Assembly: GCF_964355755.1 (NCBI RefSeq)
Contig: NC_092673.1
Location: 29,581,001 to 29,645,000, forward strand
Source of the DNA: Antedon mediterranea
Lineage: Eukaryota; Echinodermata; Crinoidea; Comatulida; Antedonidae
DNA length: 64,000 bases
Reading direction: 5' to 3'
The notes under the pieces: generated by a model
The model's input: only the letters and a program-made list of their open reading frames with translations
What the model was told of the DNA's origin: nothing
The model's database searches: none
Position numbers and translations under genes: made by a program
Shown: positions 14,010 to 58,500 of the stretch, one piece after another
How the letters are laid out: each line of letters begins with the position of its first letter
Position numbering within the stretch: the stretch's first letter is position 1

Positions 14010-14230
14010 ACAATGATGTGGCTATCAGTGGCTGGATCTCAATGGAGATACAAAATGACAATGCTGTGGGTATCAGTGGCTGGATCTCAATGGAGATACA
14101 AATAAAATAAGCACTGACAATGCTGTGGGTATCAGTGGCTGGATCTCAATGGAGATACAAATAAAATAAGAACTGACAAAAAGACAATGATGTGGCTATC
14201 AGTGGCTGGATCTCAATGGAGATACAATGT
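14010..14230. repeat. tandem repeat, 4 copies of about 45-67 bp
   Basis: Four copies of a unit containing TATCAGTGGCTGGATCTCAA then TGGAGATACAA start near 14023, 14071, 14131 and 14197. The linkers differ in length (AATAAAATAAGCACTGACAA-type in the middle copies, a shorter one after the first). Linker variation suggests unequal exchange. It lies about 0.8 kb upstream of the putative COE promoter. Confidence 0.85.
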
Positions 14231-15013
14231 AAAATAAGCAAAAAATCAAAACAGCTTGACAAATTAGTAGAGCTTTCGGGCAACACTAGTCAATAATTAA
14301 ATTGTATTATATTGTAACCCAAAATATTTTTAAAAACTGTTAGATATTTAACCAAAAACTATTGTTTAAAAAAAAGACAATTTGACTATTAGTATTTCTT
14401 TAAGTTAGGCCTACAGTTTTTCCATATTTTATTTCTTTCCAATTTTTGATCAAAGAGAATAACTATTTATGTTACAATAACATTCAACCATGGAACTATA
14501 ATATCAACACACAAACATTTTTTTTCAGCGGACAATCTTTAAGTAAAAGAATTTATACTTGAGCAAAAAAAAAACGTTTATAGACTAAAGATTATTCCAT
14601 GGTTATACATTGAATATCATCACAATGCACTCAAAATACATTGATTGTAGTTAGAAAAAGAATAACAGTTATGCTACAATATATAGGCCTATAACAATGT
14701 TCACGTATACCTTGTTCAAACGTATTGTAAACAGTTTAAATACAAATTGTTTATGTTTTGACGAGTGGCCTAAACCAAATAATAGAACTTGTCACTCGGT
14801 TGACTACTAGTTTCGAAGTGAGACTAAAACAAAAGTGTCACTTTAGTCGTAAGTCAACTTTTGTTTGTTTTGTCCTTCTGTTGATTGTTCGGTTTATTTG
14901 GGGGATGGATTAATCGTGTACAAAGTCCCCGGATGTTGCGTTAGACAAGCGTGTATTGGATACTTACCTCTATACGTAACTTCTTAACGACACTCGACAA
15001 GTAATCAATCAAA
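14231..15013. other. upstream of putative promoter, no gene
   Basis: AT-rich DNA with homopolymer runs and no recognisable gene. The last 200 bp become richer in unique-looking sequence as the putative COE promoter is approached. Confidence 0.35.
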
Positions 15014-15340
15014 TATAAAAGTGACACTACTACAGACAACCCCTCGAACAAGCCGATTGGAAGGGCACGAGAGGCCGACGCTGATTGGCTCACTGATGTG
15101 TACAGTTCACTCCGTCTTCCGCATATGGTGAAGTGGGCGGAGCAATGCCCATAATTAGCTTCGTTGCTGTCAAGGGCATGTCCGTAGGAGCTTGTGAGGC
15201 GAGACCCTTTCGGGAGGTTGTATTCCTTAGGGAAAGCACTCCGACAGGCTCTTCATTTGAACAAAAGGCGCCCCCGAGAGAGTCGCGGTTGCTTATTTTC
15301 TGCTACTAGGGAGATGCGACGCGCGTTTAACTATACCTGA
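15014..15340 (+). promoter_or_regulatory. putative COE promoter
   Basis: TATAAAAG at 15014-15021 is followed about 25-30 nt later by a pyrimidine-purine context (CTACTACAGACAACCCC) suitable for initiation. Downstream are two inverted CCAAT boxes (CCGATTGGAAG near 15052 and GCTGATTGGCTC near 15079), a GC box (GTGGGCGGAGC near 15132) and a block with GGCGCCCCCGAGAGAG near 15268. This is one of the most G+C- and CpG-rich segments in the window, 530-860 bp upstream of the COE start codon. No initiation site can be proved from sequence; the gene could also use another upstream promoter. Confidence 0.45.
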
Positions 15341-15871
15341 ACGCATACGAACTTTATTTCGAATTCTATGGACTTAGCTTTAACAACACTGTAACGGTGT
15401 TCGGAGCAGCCCGGACGCCTTGTAGTACCAACCACTAAGCGTGACGAAAAAAATCGACAAGTGCTTCCTCAATTTTCACTAGCTTTCTTCCATTCTGTTG
15501 ACTGCCTTGTTTCCACACAATGTTATAATTCGTTCTTATAACATCCAACGCGACATCCCTGTACTTCTTCCAGTTTGTGACTTGAAATTGTTGAGAAAGT
15601 ACCTGGTTTGTGGCACTAAGTCGGCAAGGTGCGAACAACTTCATCTGTATTGGACAGGATATACTATTTCTTTTTGCACTACTTGAAGGCTTGTTTCATC
15701 ATCAATCGCGAATCATCAGGGATACAACGACCTGTCTCATAATATTTGATTACAAAACAAGTGGCCCTTGCGGTGTGTAAAACAACCAAGGATACGAAAT
15801 AGTAAAGAAAGCATTTTTGCAGTATTTTTTATTATCTCATTAATATTGTTATACCAATCCACTTGGGCTTT
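15341..15871 (+). other. putative COE 5' leader
   Basis: Sequence between the putative promoter and the COE start codon, probably 5' UTR if the gene has no upstream non-coding exon. The COE ATG has a weak context (GGCTTTATGT, no purine at -3). On the opposite strand, 15644-15435 is an open frame of 69 codons with a protein-like composition (contains VTNWKKYRDVALDVIRT and RKLVKIEEALVDFF). I do not recognise it. Confidence 0.35.
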
Positions 15872-48536
<32,665 letters not shown>

Positions 48537-51240
48537 GTAAGTCCATACTTAGTTTCAGAATCTGAGAGAAGAATTCATCAAAACTTTGCATCCTAAACTT
48601 TGTCAAAATTAGTTTAGTTTTTTTTTTAGCGCAGTATCGATTTGTGCAGAATCTAGTTGCAGAGTACTAGAAGAAATGTCAGTAGCATTACATTCTGAAA
48701 TGAACTTGGCTACTGCTTGACACTCACTTGTGTCCCATATGTCAATTAAACCACAGTTTGTTTTGATGTATACATGTGGTCAACTTTAGTATACAGATAA
48801 GTAGGATCTGATAGCTTATTAAGCATGTTGTAACTTGGTAGCAGTACTCTAGTCATGTGGAACTGCTGGGATTGTGACTTGAATCCAGGAGCCTATGATT
48901 CGATGGCAAACATACCACCAAATTGCAGTACATAGAAAAATGATGTTATATACGGCTTAGGTCCTCCAACAAAACAAGTTGGAAACACATATTGCACCAG
49001 AGGCAGGCCACACAAATCTCCAGTTACAAAGTTTGAATTTGAGACAAAGAATTCCAAAGTTTTTCGGTCCTTCTTTATTCTTTAAAAACATGCATCTATA
49101 TCAAATTCTACCCTTACAGGCAATGCACGAAAAATGCTTCTAGAATGCACACCGAGCCGATGTGCAGCAGGCATGTTTTACTGTGTCAAACCGGATTCAA
49201 TTCAGAGCATATACCACTCCAATATCCTGCATGATGTGTTTATATAGTAACCACATGCCTACTTGAATCCAAAATATACAATATAGACCCTGATTGATAC
49301 CCGTCTGCCTTATAAACATTAAACAAACTGTGTTTGTGTATGTTGTTATATTACATAAATATTACATGTTTACTTCAACACCTGTAATAGTGTCAAAATG
49401 GCGTCATTATTTATTTTATCTTTATTTTATAAATTTATACAGAGACTCCAATTTGATTAATTTTATAAATAAACTAAATCTTTTACTGCAAAAAAAAAGG
49501 GTGAATTTTCATAGTTACAAATATTAAATAAATATTTTTTTGATTGCTTATTGCATTCATGTTTACAATAGAAGGTTACAACTTAAGTGACAGACAGACA
49601 AACCTACTTAAAATAAGAAACTTAAAAACTGGCAGAATTGTTGGTTTAGGTTGTAAATCTTATGGTCGTCATTATTGTTTAAAATATGGAATTTTGTATA
49701 TGAACAATTTTAATTTTATTAGCCACTTTTCACTATGAAATTTTATGTTTGAAATGTTTGGAACAACTTATAAAACTTAATTATCCATTGTCTGCTACTC
49801 TCTTTCTGATATGGTTGATGAATTTCAGAACAAAGGCTAGATATGAAGCCATCAGCTAACCCTACTTGTGGTCCATTAGCTCCCTGTCTGTTCACATTTC
49901 GTCACAGGTGGTATTGCTATCAACATCACCATGATGAGGCCTAGAATAGTAGTATAAAAAGACTCAGATTTTCAGTGTCAATACTGTTAAAGAAAATGTC
50001 CTTTGTTCTAAATTAACTCAGGCAAATAAAATATGTTAATAATAAAATGTATCAAGTTCATTTTTCATCATAATTTGAACAACCTTTATCAAATAATGTA
50101 GTGATATTCATTTACATGGCACATCATCTTGTAAAAATAATAAATATATATTATTACATTTTTTATGGAAAAACATCCTTTAATTTAATATTGATTGATC
50201 TAAAAATTAAATTACTATTTTGAAAATTCATTGTTCTATTCTCCTCAGTATGTTTAATATTATAATGTAAATTTATATAATGGGGTCACCCAGTCTTACA
50301 TCCCTTCCATTATCTCAATCCATAAAATCAAATATAAACTATAAATAAAATGATTTGTAGTAACAACCAACATGAAATAGATAGAAGTTTTGAGAAGTTA
50401 AGTACTTATAAATGTTGTAATTGGTAGGACGTAAGTCAAGTTATTTTAAATCTTGTCAAAATGTTTCCAGGCCTTGCCTCTTCTCGTCGCTAAGCACCGT
50501 TTTATTGTAATGTATACAGTTTGTTGGCTCTCTTGGGATGACGAACAGTAGCTTAGCTCTGAACAGCCCCCTGACTTAGTGATGAAATAAATCAAGTCGT
50601 GTATCAGAGAACATACAATCTAATAGTTTCTGTAAATGTACAATTTCAGTGTACATAATATTCATATGTTTTAAACTTAAAAAGATTGTTGTTTTGTAAT
50701 TGTATTGGAATTTTTGCCCAAAGTAGTAATGAATGAATCATATTCACATTTAGTAAAACCATGTTTTCACAATTTTACTATATTTTATAAAGCAAATATA
50801 CATATTGGATTTTTAGTTTACCAATTTTTGTTAGATCTATAATGGTTTATGTATTTCGTTCGATATAAAAACACCCTATCCTTTACACATGTATTAAACT
50901 TAACCCAGCAAGGGGGGCCAATGTACAACTGTGGTACTGTAATATAATATTCATCCATCACCTGTTAATTGACACTAAAGTGTTCTTAGCCCAGTAGCTT
51001 CATTGCTAAGCAGTTGACCTTTAACTTAGCGGAGTTGCTAGAGCATTGACATAAGTTGATTTTAGACATTTTCTTGCTTATAATTTTATTTCATTTTGGC
51101 ATCTTATTAGTTTCTGTTTCAAAAGCCTAGACTCAAACTTTTTACAATAATTTACAGAATTAATTTTTATAGTTAAATTTAGAATGAAATGTTATGTTTC
51201 TTTTTATCTCTTTCCTATCACTAATGTTTTTCTTCTTCAG

Positions 51241-51307
51241 AATTAAAGATGAATTTGCAAAATTAGATTTCTTCCTGAAACTTCAGACAAAACATCCTAA
51301 CTATTAA
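51241..51307 (+). other. candidate alternative terminal exon of COE
   Basis: A very strong acceptor (branch-like CACTAAT, then TGTTTTTCTTCTTCAG) ends at 51240. Joined to exon 6 in its own phase, the sequence reads R-IKDEFAKLDFFLKL-QTKHPNY-stop, 21 codons after the shared Arg. It would end the protein just after the zinc knuckle, inside the DNA-binding domain. The FFLK word recalls the start of the true next exon, but the rest does not match. No AATAAA was seen within 1 kb downstream. It may be a chance ORF or an exon of an unrecognised nested gene. Confidence 0.25.
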
Positions 51308-52859
51308 TAATGCATACAACTTTGCACAACAATATTACAGAGGTTGAATTTTCTAAACAATGAACAATTGCGATATATTAGTGATTAATGTTTTACTAAT
51401 CCGTTAATATGAGTAAATCTTGCGGATTAACCCTCAAACCTTTTAAAAATCCCTCTTCCTCTGTCAATGTAGGGATTATCACTCTATTGTTACACCAAGG
51501 GCTTTCTTCATAATTGTTGTTTATTAGTCTGAAAACAACTCCAATATTCACTATTCCAAAGTGTTCCCCTCTCAGAAATGAAAACCTCCTTCCCCCGAGA
51601 TGGCAGAGCGCTCACAAGTAAGACCAAACCTCACCAACTCCAAAATGTCCGAATTGTTCACTAGCACGGTCTAATCTTTGTATTGGGGGTATTTTTATAT
51701 ATAGTTATTTTTAAAAAGCAATCATCTCCTGGAAAAAAAAGAAATTATCTGAAGTTGGGAAGTCTGCTGTTTCAATCATACTACTACTAGAACTACTGTA
51801 CATCCTTCCTTGGTCCGATGGCACTTATTACACTTCTGTGCCCACACAATTTATCTGTCCCAACACAATTTATCTGTCATACATTGGCAAATCTACTTTC
51901 AAATCTATCTGTCCTATTCATGTACATTATGTAGTATATATGTACACTTTTTCTTTTGTGGTCTTTTTTTGACACAGTCTCTTAAAACGAATCATAATGT
52001 CATTTCGTCTCTCCACTGATGTTCTCCAATATATTCTTTTGATTATTATACCAAATTATGCTACCATAATGTGTGCTATATAACTATAAGTATCTAGACA
52101 ATTTTGAGATCTATTTTCCACTTTCAGAACCATAAATATTATAGTGTTGAAATCTGTCAATAGTTGGTAAATTTATATTCCCTTAAATCAAAGTTAATAC
52201 AAATACAATTGATAAGATTTTGCAATTTGTCCTGCAATTTGTGTAACTCTGGTATTAACTGCCTATATTATTACACTTGTATAGGTTAGTGGATTGGATG
52301 GCCATCTAAATCATACCAAAATTTTTTCTTCTAATGTTTATAAACTATCACCTACCAAAGTATGGTTAAGTAAATACTTAATTCAGAAAGAGCAGATTTT
52401 CTATTAATGTTAGTAAATACTTAACACTTATCTTTAGATACTATAATAGTCTCTAGAGTTCAAGGAGTTGATAATAATAAGGCAACTAGAGCTACTAGTG
52501 TTACACATTCAGATAAGAGCACCAACGTGTAATAAAATAGAGGGCCTTCTTTTTATATTTTCCTTTTTATGCATCATATTAATGGGGGTACTGTAACTGT
52601 CCAGCCATTATGATTTTAAAAATCTTCACTGACAGACAGAGATTTTGTTTTTTGGTTAGTTTCTAAGTGTATATATTTCTATGGTTTCTATTAAATCATA
52701 CCATTAACAACATATTTAAATTTTATTATTAAAAATATTTGTATTAGTATTTGGTTTATGAACACAAGTTGATTAGCCATTTTGTAGTCAGACATTTTGT
52801 TTCATTGAACCTTGCTAATGAGTCTTATATGCACATCGATGGTGATAGATAATTTTTGC

Positions 52860-53100
52860 TGCTAGTTAGGGTGATACTTTGTCACCTTCTTCGCACACGC
52901 CATCAGACAATGACACTGAACGGTAAGCCTATGCACTGACTGTCTTGCGCTAGTATACGCACACCCTAATGCCTTCTGAAATGCTTACAGAATGCTTTCA
53001 GTGTCTGACCCTAAGCTGCGTGAACCGAGTTATAACGCCTTCAAAATGTATGCTTACTTTACACTAAGCTCTGTGAACCAAATTATAACGCCTTTTTAAT
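52860..53100. other. CpG-containing island with a 38-bp direct repeat in intron 6
   Basis: This stretch has more G+C than its AT-rich surroundings (CTTCTTCGCACACGCCATCAG, split by AATGACACTG, and GCGCTAGTATACGCACACC). A diverged direct repeat, AAGCTGCGTGAACCGAGTTA with TAACGCCTTCAAAATG, occurs near 53013 and again near 53068 as AAGCTCTGTGAACCAAATTA. No known element recognised. Confidence 0.45.
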
Positions 53101-54119
53101 GTTTCTTTTCTCAATTTCAAATGCATTAGATATGGAATATTACTGTTTGTATGTTAATTTACTAAAAAATGTTTTAATTTTGTAAACCATATTTTCATCA
53201 TTGTTCTTATTTTATTTGTTTATTTCATTTGTTTTGTTAATTAAACCATTTTCTGTGTTTTATTTAAATTAACCAAATTAATTAATATATCGTCTACAAA
53301 TTAACATTCCTTACACATTAATTCATTTCCATATTCTTTTGTTTAATTTATTTATAAATGATTACTGTATTTCTTTCCCACACAATTGACAGTTGATAAG
53401 TCGTTTGCGTATCTCCGTTTGATAATCTACCACGAGTTTCAATAGGCTACTCTGTTTCAATTGTGGTCATAATCATTTGTTTTGAAGTCCTATTCATACG
53501 AAATACTACATTTATTTATATAGCTATATTAATGCTTACCTTACGCCTACAACTACCTCCAATTATTTCCTTAATACCCTGTTTATTCAGAGATAACAGT
53601 TGTAATAGAGTTATAGAACAGTTTACATGTTTGTACCAATAGCGAAATACATCATAGAATAGAAACTACACATTCTCTGTAAATTATGCTAAAAACATAT
53701 TGACATTTGAAAGATAATAAAACAATTAGTTGTAAGAAAAGGTGGGTGGAAACGACACAATGTTGTTGGTAATTGTGAAGTACAATTAGTTGTTGGTCCT
53801 CTCATTTTACAGTAATAGATACATTTTTTTCTAATGATGTAAAATCATCTTATTTCACATAAAAAGACATAAGATTGTAAACAAACATGCATCCCAGGTC
53901 ACGGCTTGGAGAAACAAGCATATGCAGGGCAAAACAAGACATTAAGTACAAATCACTTAAAATAAGAGGCTAAAAATAGTAGAAAACACATCCAAAAGGC
54001 ATAAAAATAAGATAAATAACAAGAGAAATAAGATTGTAATATTAAATTGTTTAAAAAAATCATTGTTGGTACTGATTTGTTGTGCAGAAGTCGCATTATA
54101 TAATATTTAAGACATTTCT

Positions 54120-54400
54120 GATTAAGAAATTCATGTGAGTTTTCGCGTTGTCAACTAAGTCCTTTTGCTAAGTGTTCCATCTTACGATATTCCCAACCCT
54201 ATTACACTTGCGTTTGCAAAGTAACAAAATATTGATTTTAGAAGCATGAAAGCGTTACATGAATCATGAATATTCATATATGCTAATTAGACATGTTCTA
54301 CTCACCTTAAAATTGAATGGTTAAAATTAATGACTGCGCCAAATTGAAATCATAAAGCAATAATGATGAGAAGTAACTCAGATTAGAGTTAGGTCTGGTT
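54120..54400. promoter_or_regulatory. candidate intronic regulatory block with POU/homeodomain sites
   Basis: A non-repetitive block containing the 12-bp palindrome ATGAATATTCAT (54266-54277), which resembles dimeric POU (MORE-type) sites. TGCTAATTAGAC follows directly, a homeodomain TAATTA core. A GATTAAGAAATTC word and CpG-containing GCGTTTGCAAAG are also present. The function is inferred only. Confidence 0.3.
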
Positions 54401-54847
54401 CTGGATCCCTTGATGGAGAATGAAGAACAGCGAGAAATACATTTGTACTGAACTTGCTTTGTAAATATTACAAATTATTTGTAATTAACAGCGTTATCAT
54501 ATAAAACTAGTCATTATTATTTGATGGATTGTCACATAGGGATTGTGATGTTATCGCATCAGTCTTATACGTATAGAGCATGACGAGTAGCAATATAATA
54601 ATCGCCCGAACAAGAACTCATAAATCATGGGTTAGAGACATTGACATGCTGATAATGATTACATTCTCTTGCTTCTCTACCTTTAGCAATTTCATTCACA
54701 TATTGCACAACATAATCAAATCTTATTGATAAACTTTAGATTATTATTTTTCTGGATATTGTTAACTATCCCTTATTGGAGGGTGTTCCAATTAAATTCA
54801 AGTTATTCTGGATTTTACAAAACAAAAAATAACCCATACATTACACT

Positions 54848-55155
54848 CGCTAGACCAGGGGGACTCTAACAGCGAAACTCAATCGCTTTCGATGGGACGT
54901 TCCAGCCAGCACCCCAAACAAATAGGCCAATACCGATTCTCATATTCAAATCTTACTGATGGAAAAAATATAGATCTAAGTTAAAATACTATATAAATTT
55001 TTTAATTAATATAGTATTTTAACTTAGATCTATATTTTTTCCATCAGTAAGATTTGAATATGAGAATCGGTATTGGCCTATTTGTTTGGGATGCTGGCTG
55101 GAACGTCCCATCGAAAGCGATTGAGTTTCGCTGTTGGAGTCCCCCTGGTCTAGCG
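54848..55155. mobile_element. foldback element, two 147-bp inverted arms
   Basis: Left arm 54848-54994 and right arm 55009-55155 are reverse complements with about two mismatches, both of a type that leaves G:U pairs in RNA. The loop is 14 nt (AAATTTTTTAATTA). The outer ends read CGCTAGACCAGGGGGACTC. This is a foldback/MITE-like element with essentially no unique interior. I could not define a target duplication. Transcribed as part of the COE intron it would form a near-perfect 147-bp RNA duplex. Confidence 0.93.
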
Positions 55156-55186
55156 GTATACAAATAATAATAAATACTACAGTATA

Positions 55187-55321
55187 TTTAAGCTATCAAA
55201 GTTAGATGTGCCCAAATATGGTAGTGATATAACCAAATATGGTAGTGGTATGACATCATCATTACCATATATGGGCACATTGTTTAGTCACATAAAGTTT
55301 GATAGTGTAGACATAGCTTTA
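55187..55321. mobile_element. palindromic MITE, copy E (intron 6)
   Basis: Starts TTTAAGCTATCAAAGTTAGA, having lost the CTGTCTACA part of the left terminus. It continues TGTGCCCAAATATGGTAGTG, GGTAGTGGTATGACATCATC and ACCATATATGGGCACATTG. It ends TTTGATAGTGTAGACATAG followed by CTTTAG. It lies only about 30 bp from the foldback element. Confidence 0.88.
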
Positions 55322-56774
55322 GTGAAGCTTTTTCCCAGCAAATAGTTCAATTCAGTATTAATTTTGAATTATGATAAAAAAAAAACATTTTTCTACATAA
55401 ACCATTGACCCTCGGTTATATATTTTGGTATTTTTTACAAACTTCAATGACAATCATACGTTTATTAATTGTCAAATTATAAAGAGTTTCACATAAAACA
55501 TATTACATACAGAAAAGTAATTATATTTAAAAGCTTTAAATAAAGGAAACTAGACATTTATTAGGTTTTAATAGAAATAATCATAAAAGAAAACTATAAT
55601 GAACTATACTTGTGGCTTCGCTCATCATGTTGCTAGTAGCTAGCCGTCTACAATCGTCGATATCATTTAGAGTTATTATAACGGTCCTCAGAGAGCTCTT
55701 TTTTCGCATCAAGGAGATAAGCGCTGAAGCTCTTACTACTAGAAAGCTGAGGGAGACTGTTCTCATGGGATGGTGTTGAGAAAAGTGCAATCATTGGCCT
55801 AATCTATCAAATCAATGGTAACATTTTAAACAGATAATCATCTATATTGTTGTGCTAAGTAATCAAAGTTGTAGTGTATGAAAGCAGTATTAATAGAATC
55901 TAGATTACTAAGGAAATTATCAGGTAATTTGTATATTAACGAGAAACTGTGGAATGCCAGATTTAATCATTTATTTTGAAGGATTAAAAACTTGTAAAAC
56001 CCATCGATGTGTAGATTTTTTTTTACTATTTTGTGACCCAAGTACAGATTCACATATATGTACAGACATTCAATACTTTATTTTTTCTTGTTTCTTTTAT
56101 CATAATTATACAGTATTCGATTTTATTTAAAGACAAAAAACGAAACTCTAGAACCACATAAATTCTAAATTATGAATATGAGAATATTTGTTTGTAAAAA
56201 ACTTTAACTAAACTTACACTGAATATGGTCTTTTACTTTTAATAAATGCTATAAATATAAATATATTAACTTAATAATATGTCATAATAATTTGTATTCT
56301 GCTAAAAAATTAAATTTTTAATTAATTTTAAAAGTGTAAAGAGTAGGGGTTCCAAAGAGAAGATGTATTAAAAAAAATGTATAGGTTGACTTGGATTTAT
56401 ATTTAATTAGGCTGCATCTTTAGAGTCTAATTATATAAAACAAAAAAATATTAATTATATTCTTCTGTGTTTTTCAATATTAAAGATTGGATTACACACA
56501 TTATATCAAAGTCTTCTACATTACACATTTTGTCATGATAGAAAATTTAATATCCTTTATATATCACTATGAATATTTCACATCAACATTTTATATATGA
56601 AATTTGAGCGGCATATCAATAATTAGGTTAATTATTCAAACACTAGCACGTGCAATTGCGGTTTTTTTTTTATTGAACATAAATTTGTAAGAACACTCTA
56701 AAATCACCAAAACAAAAAGAAATTGAATTTTTTTAAAAAGGTTGTACACAGTATAAGTACAAAATAGAGTAAGA

Positions 56775-56960
56775 AAAAAATAGATATGATTTGATTTGAA
56801 TTTATTTGGAAGTACACAAATATACATTACAATTGGTAAACAAGAACAATTAAAACATACGGTAGTCTTCCATGGATAACCCAAAAAAGCCGGTAAATAT
56901 CATTCCAGCTTATTTCCATTGGGGTCCATTATATACATACATACAAACAATAAAATATTA
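56775..56960 (-). mobile_element. antisense 3' end of a LINE-like element
   Basis: On the minus strand it reads TGGACCCCAATGGAAATAAG, TTTTTTGGGTTATCCATGG, TGTATATTTGTGTACTTCC and AAATAAATTCAAATCAAATC. Wording and tail (AATAAA then an ATTCAAATC-type tail) are typical of CR1/Jockey-like 3' UTRs in marine invertebrates. No coding part recognised. Confidence 0.55.
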
Positions 56961-57500
56961 AACCAGTAAAACAATAAAACATAACATATAAAAGCATACT
57001 GTATAAAATTGATTATTAATATAATATTTCATGTCAATCTTTAAAATCTTACAGTAAGTTAAAATTGTAATATTGTTAATATTGTTACTGTACTGTACTA
57101 TAGTACAAAAAAGAATAGAATTAATTTAACCTTTTTACACTGAAACCACGACAAATAAAAACAAAAATCACTTTAAATCTGGCATTACTCATTGTTTACT
57201 TTGAAAATAATAATGCTATTTACACATATTTTAACATTATGAAATAATTGAACAATTATTGGTATGGGGCTCAAAACTATAGATTTAAAACATCTATAGG
57301 TGCGCATGATGTTTTGTATACAAATTCTAGTATCGGTATTTGGCTTGGGTTTACAAACAACTTAATGAACTGGTCGTAGTCATACGTGGTGTTACTCTTA
57401 CATGTAGTAACTTTCACACATTACATGCATAATTTACCACCTTCCTTTCGCACGCATTAATTATTCAACATCCAGCCGGAGTGTTTAATGGAGGTATCTT

Positions 57501-57750
57501 ATCATTTTTATTCATCTTATTACTTCATCAACACAAATAGGTTTTTCTTATAAGATAAAATCATCATTTTTAGTCTAAAAAAGGATTTTTATTGGTGTAA
57601 AATTTGACTTTTAGTTTTTTTAGAAAGTTTGTTTTCATGATTTTCAATTTGATTTAGTTTCTTTCATTTTTATTCATCTTATACTTCATCAAAAGAAATA
57701 GTGTTTCTTATAAGATGAAATCATCATTTTTATTCATTTAAAATTTGATT
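57501..57750. repeat. direct repeat, about 80 bp x 2
   Basis: TTTTTATTCATCTTATTACT then TCATCAACACAAATAG and TCTTATAAGATAAAATCATC occurs from 57503. A diverged copy (TTTTTATTCATCTTATACTT, TCTTATAAGATGAAATCATC) starts near 57667. Both are AT-rich. Confidence 0.8.
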
Positions 57751-58159
57751 ATTATATATTAAAATATTTTTTGGAAAGTTTAGTTTGCAGGATTTTCACT
57801 TTCATTTATTTTGTTTCAATTTAATAATTTAAAAAAAAATTGAGTTTGTAAAATTTCAAAAAAATTTATTGAAAAAAGGCTAATCTCTACTAAAGCAATA
57901 TTTTGTGTCGGGCAAGCCTGAAGAAATATGATAACATAAACAAAAACAATCAAAAAACAATTCAAATTCAGATTTATAGTAGGAAAGAGTATATGAGATT
58001 ATTTTATTTATATATCAAATTATGGGAAAAAAGAAAAACAGTATTTAATTTAATTTATTAGTTAATTTATCACAAGTAATGTAAACAAAATATTAAAATG
58101 TTTAGAAATTCATTATTATTCATAAATAGAATGATAAATTAGTTGATAAAATTAATGAT

Positions 58160-58500
58160 AGAGGAAGTAACATAGTTTGATAACGCATGATGATACTGGG
58201 AATTGTTTTTGCATTCTCTAATGCGTTTTCTTTCTGCCATTATCATCGTTCTTGGTAAAGTAAGTTCTATACTGGTTTGTGCACGTAATACAAGATGCTT
58301 CGTCTATAATCCGCCACTTACTTTTTCATTAATGGCTTACTAATTACATACAAGATAAAATTATTTTAACCTGATTGATTTGCCACCATTCTGGTCTCCT
58401 CATTATGCTAATTAGCTCCGTAAAATGCTTATTTCATCTTGTGAGTTTATGGATTATGATTTTGGAAGACGATGACGACCGACATGAATCATATTTGCGT
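58160..58500. promoter_or_regulatory. candidate intronic regulatory block
   Basis: A non-repetitive stretch within AT-rich intron 6. It contains CATTAATGG and TACTAATTACAT near 58330, ATGCTAATTAGCTCC near 58404 and CTGATTGATTTGCC near 58371, which are homeodomain and PBX-like sites. It is less AT-rich than adjacent DNA. The function is inferred. Confidence 0.25.

Noticed and set aside
49120-49234. Second in-phase open stretch after a CTTACAG acceptor in intron 6 (about 38 codons to a stop)
   Set aside because: The acceptor tract is weak, there is no clear donor or polyadenylation signal, and the peptide resembles nothing in COE. Judged less likely than the 51241 candidate.
49849-49911. Possible exon after TGATGAATTTCAG in intron 6
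   Set aside because: In the phase of COE exon 6 it hits a stop after about ten codons; another frame is open but cannot be joined in phase.
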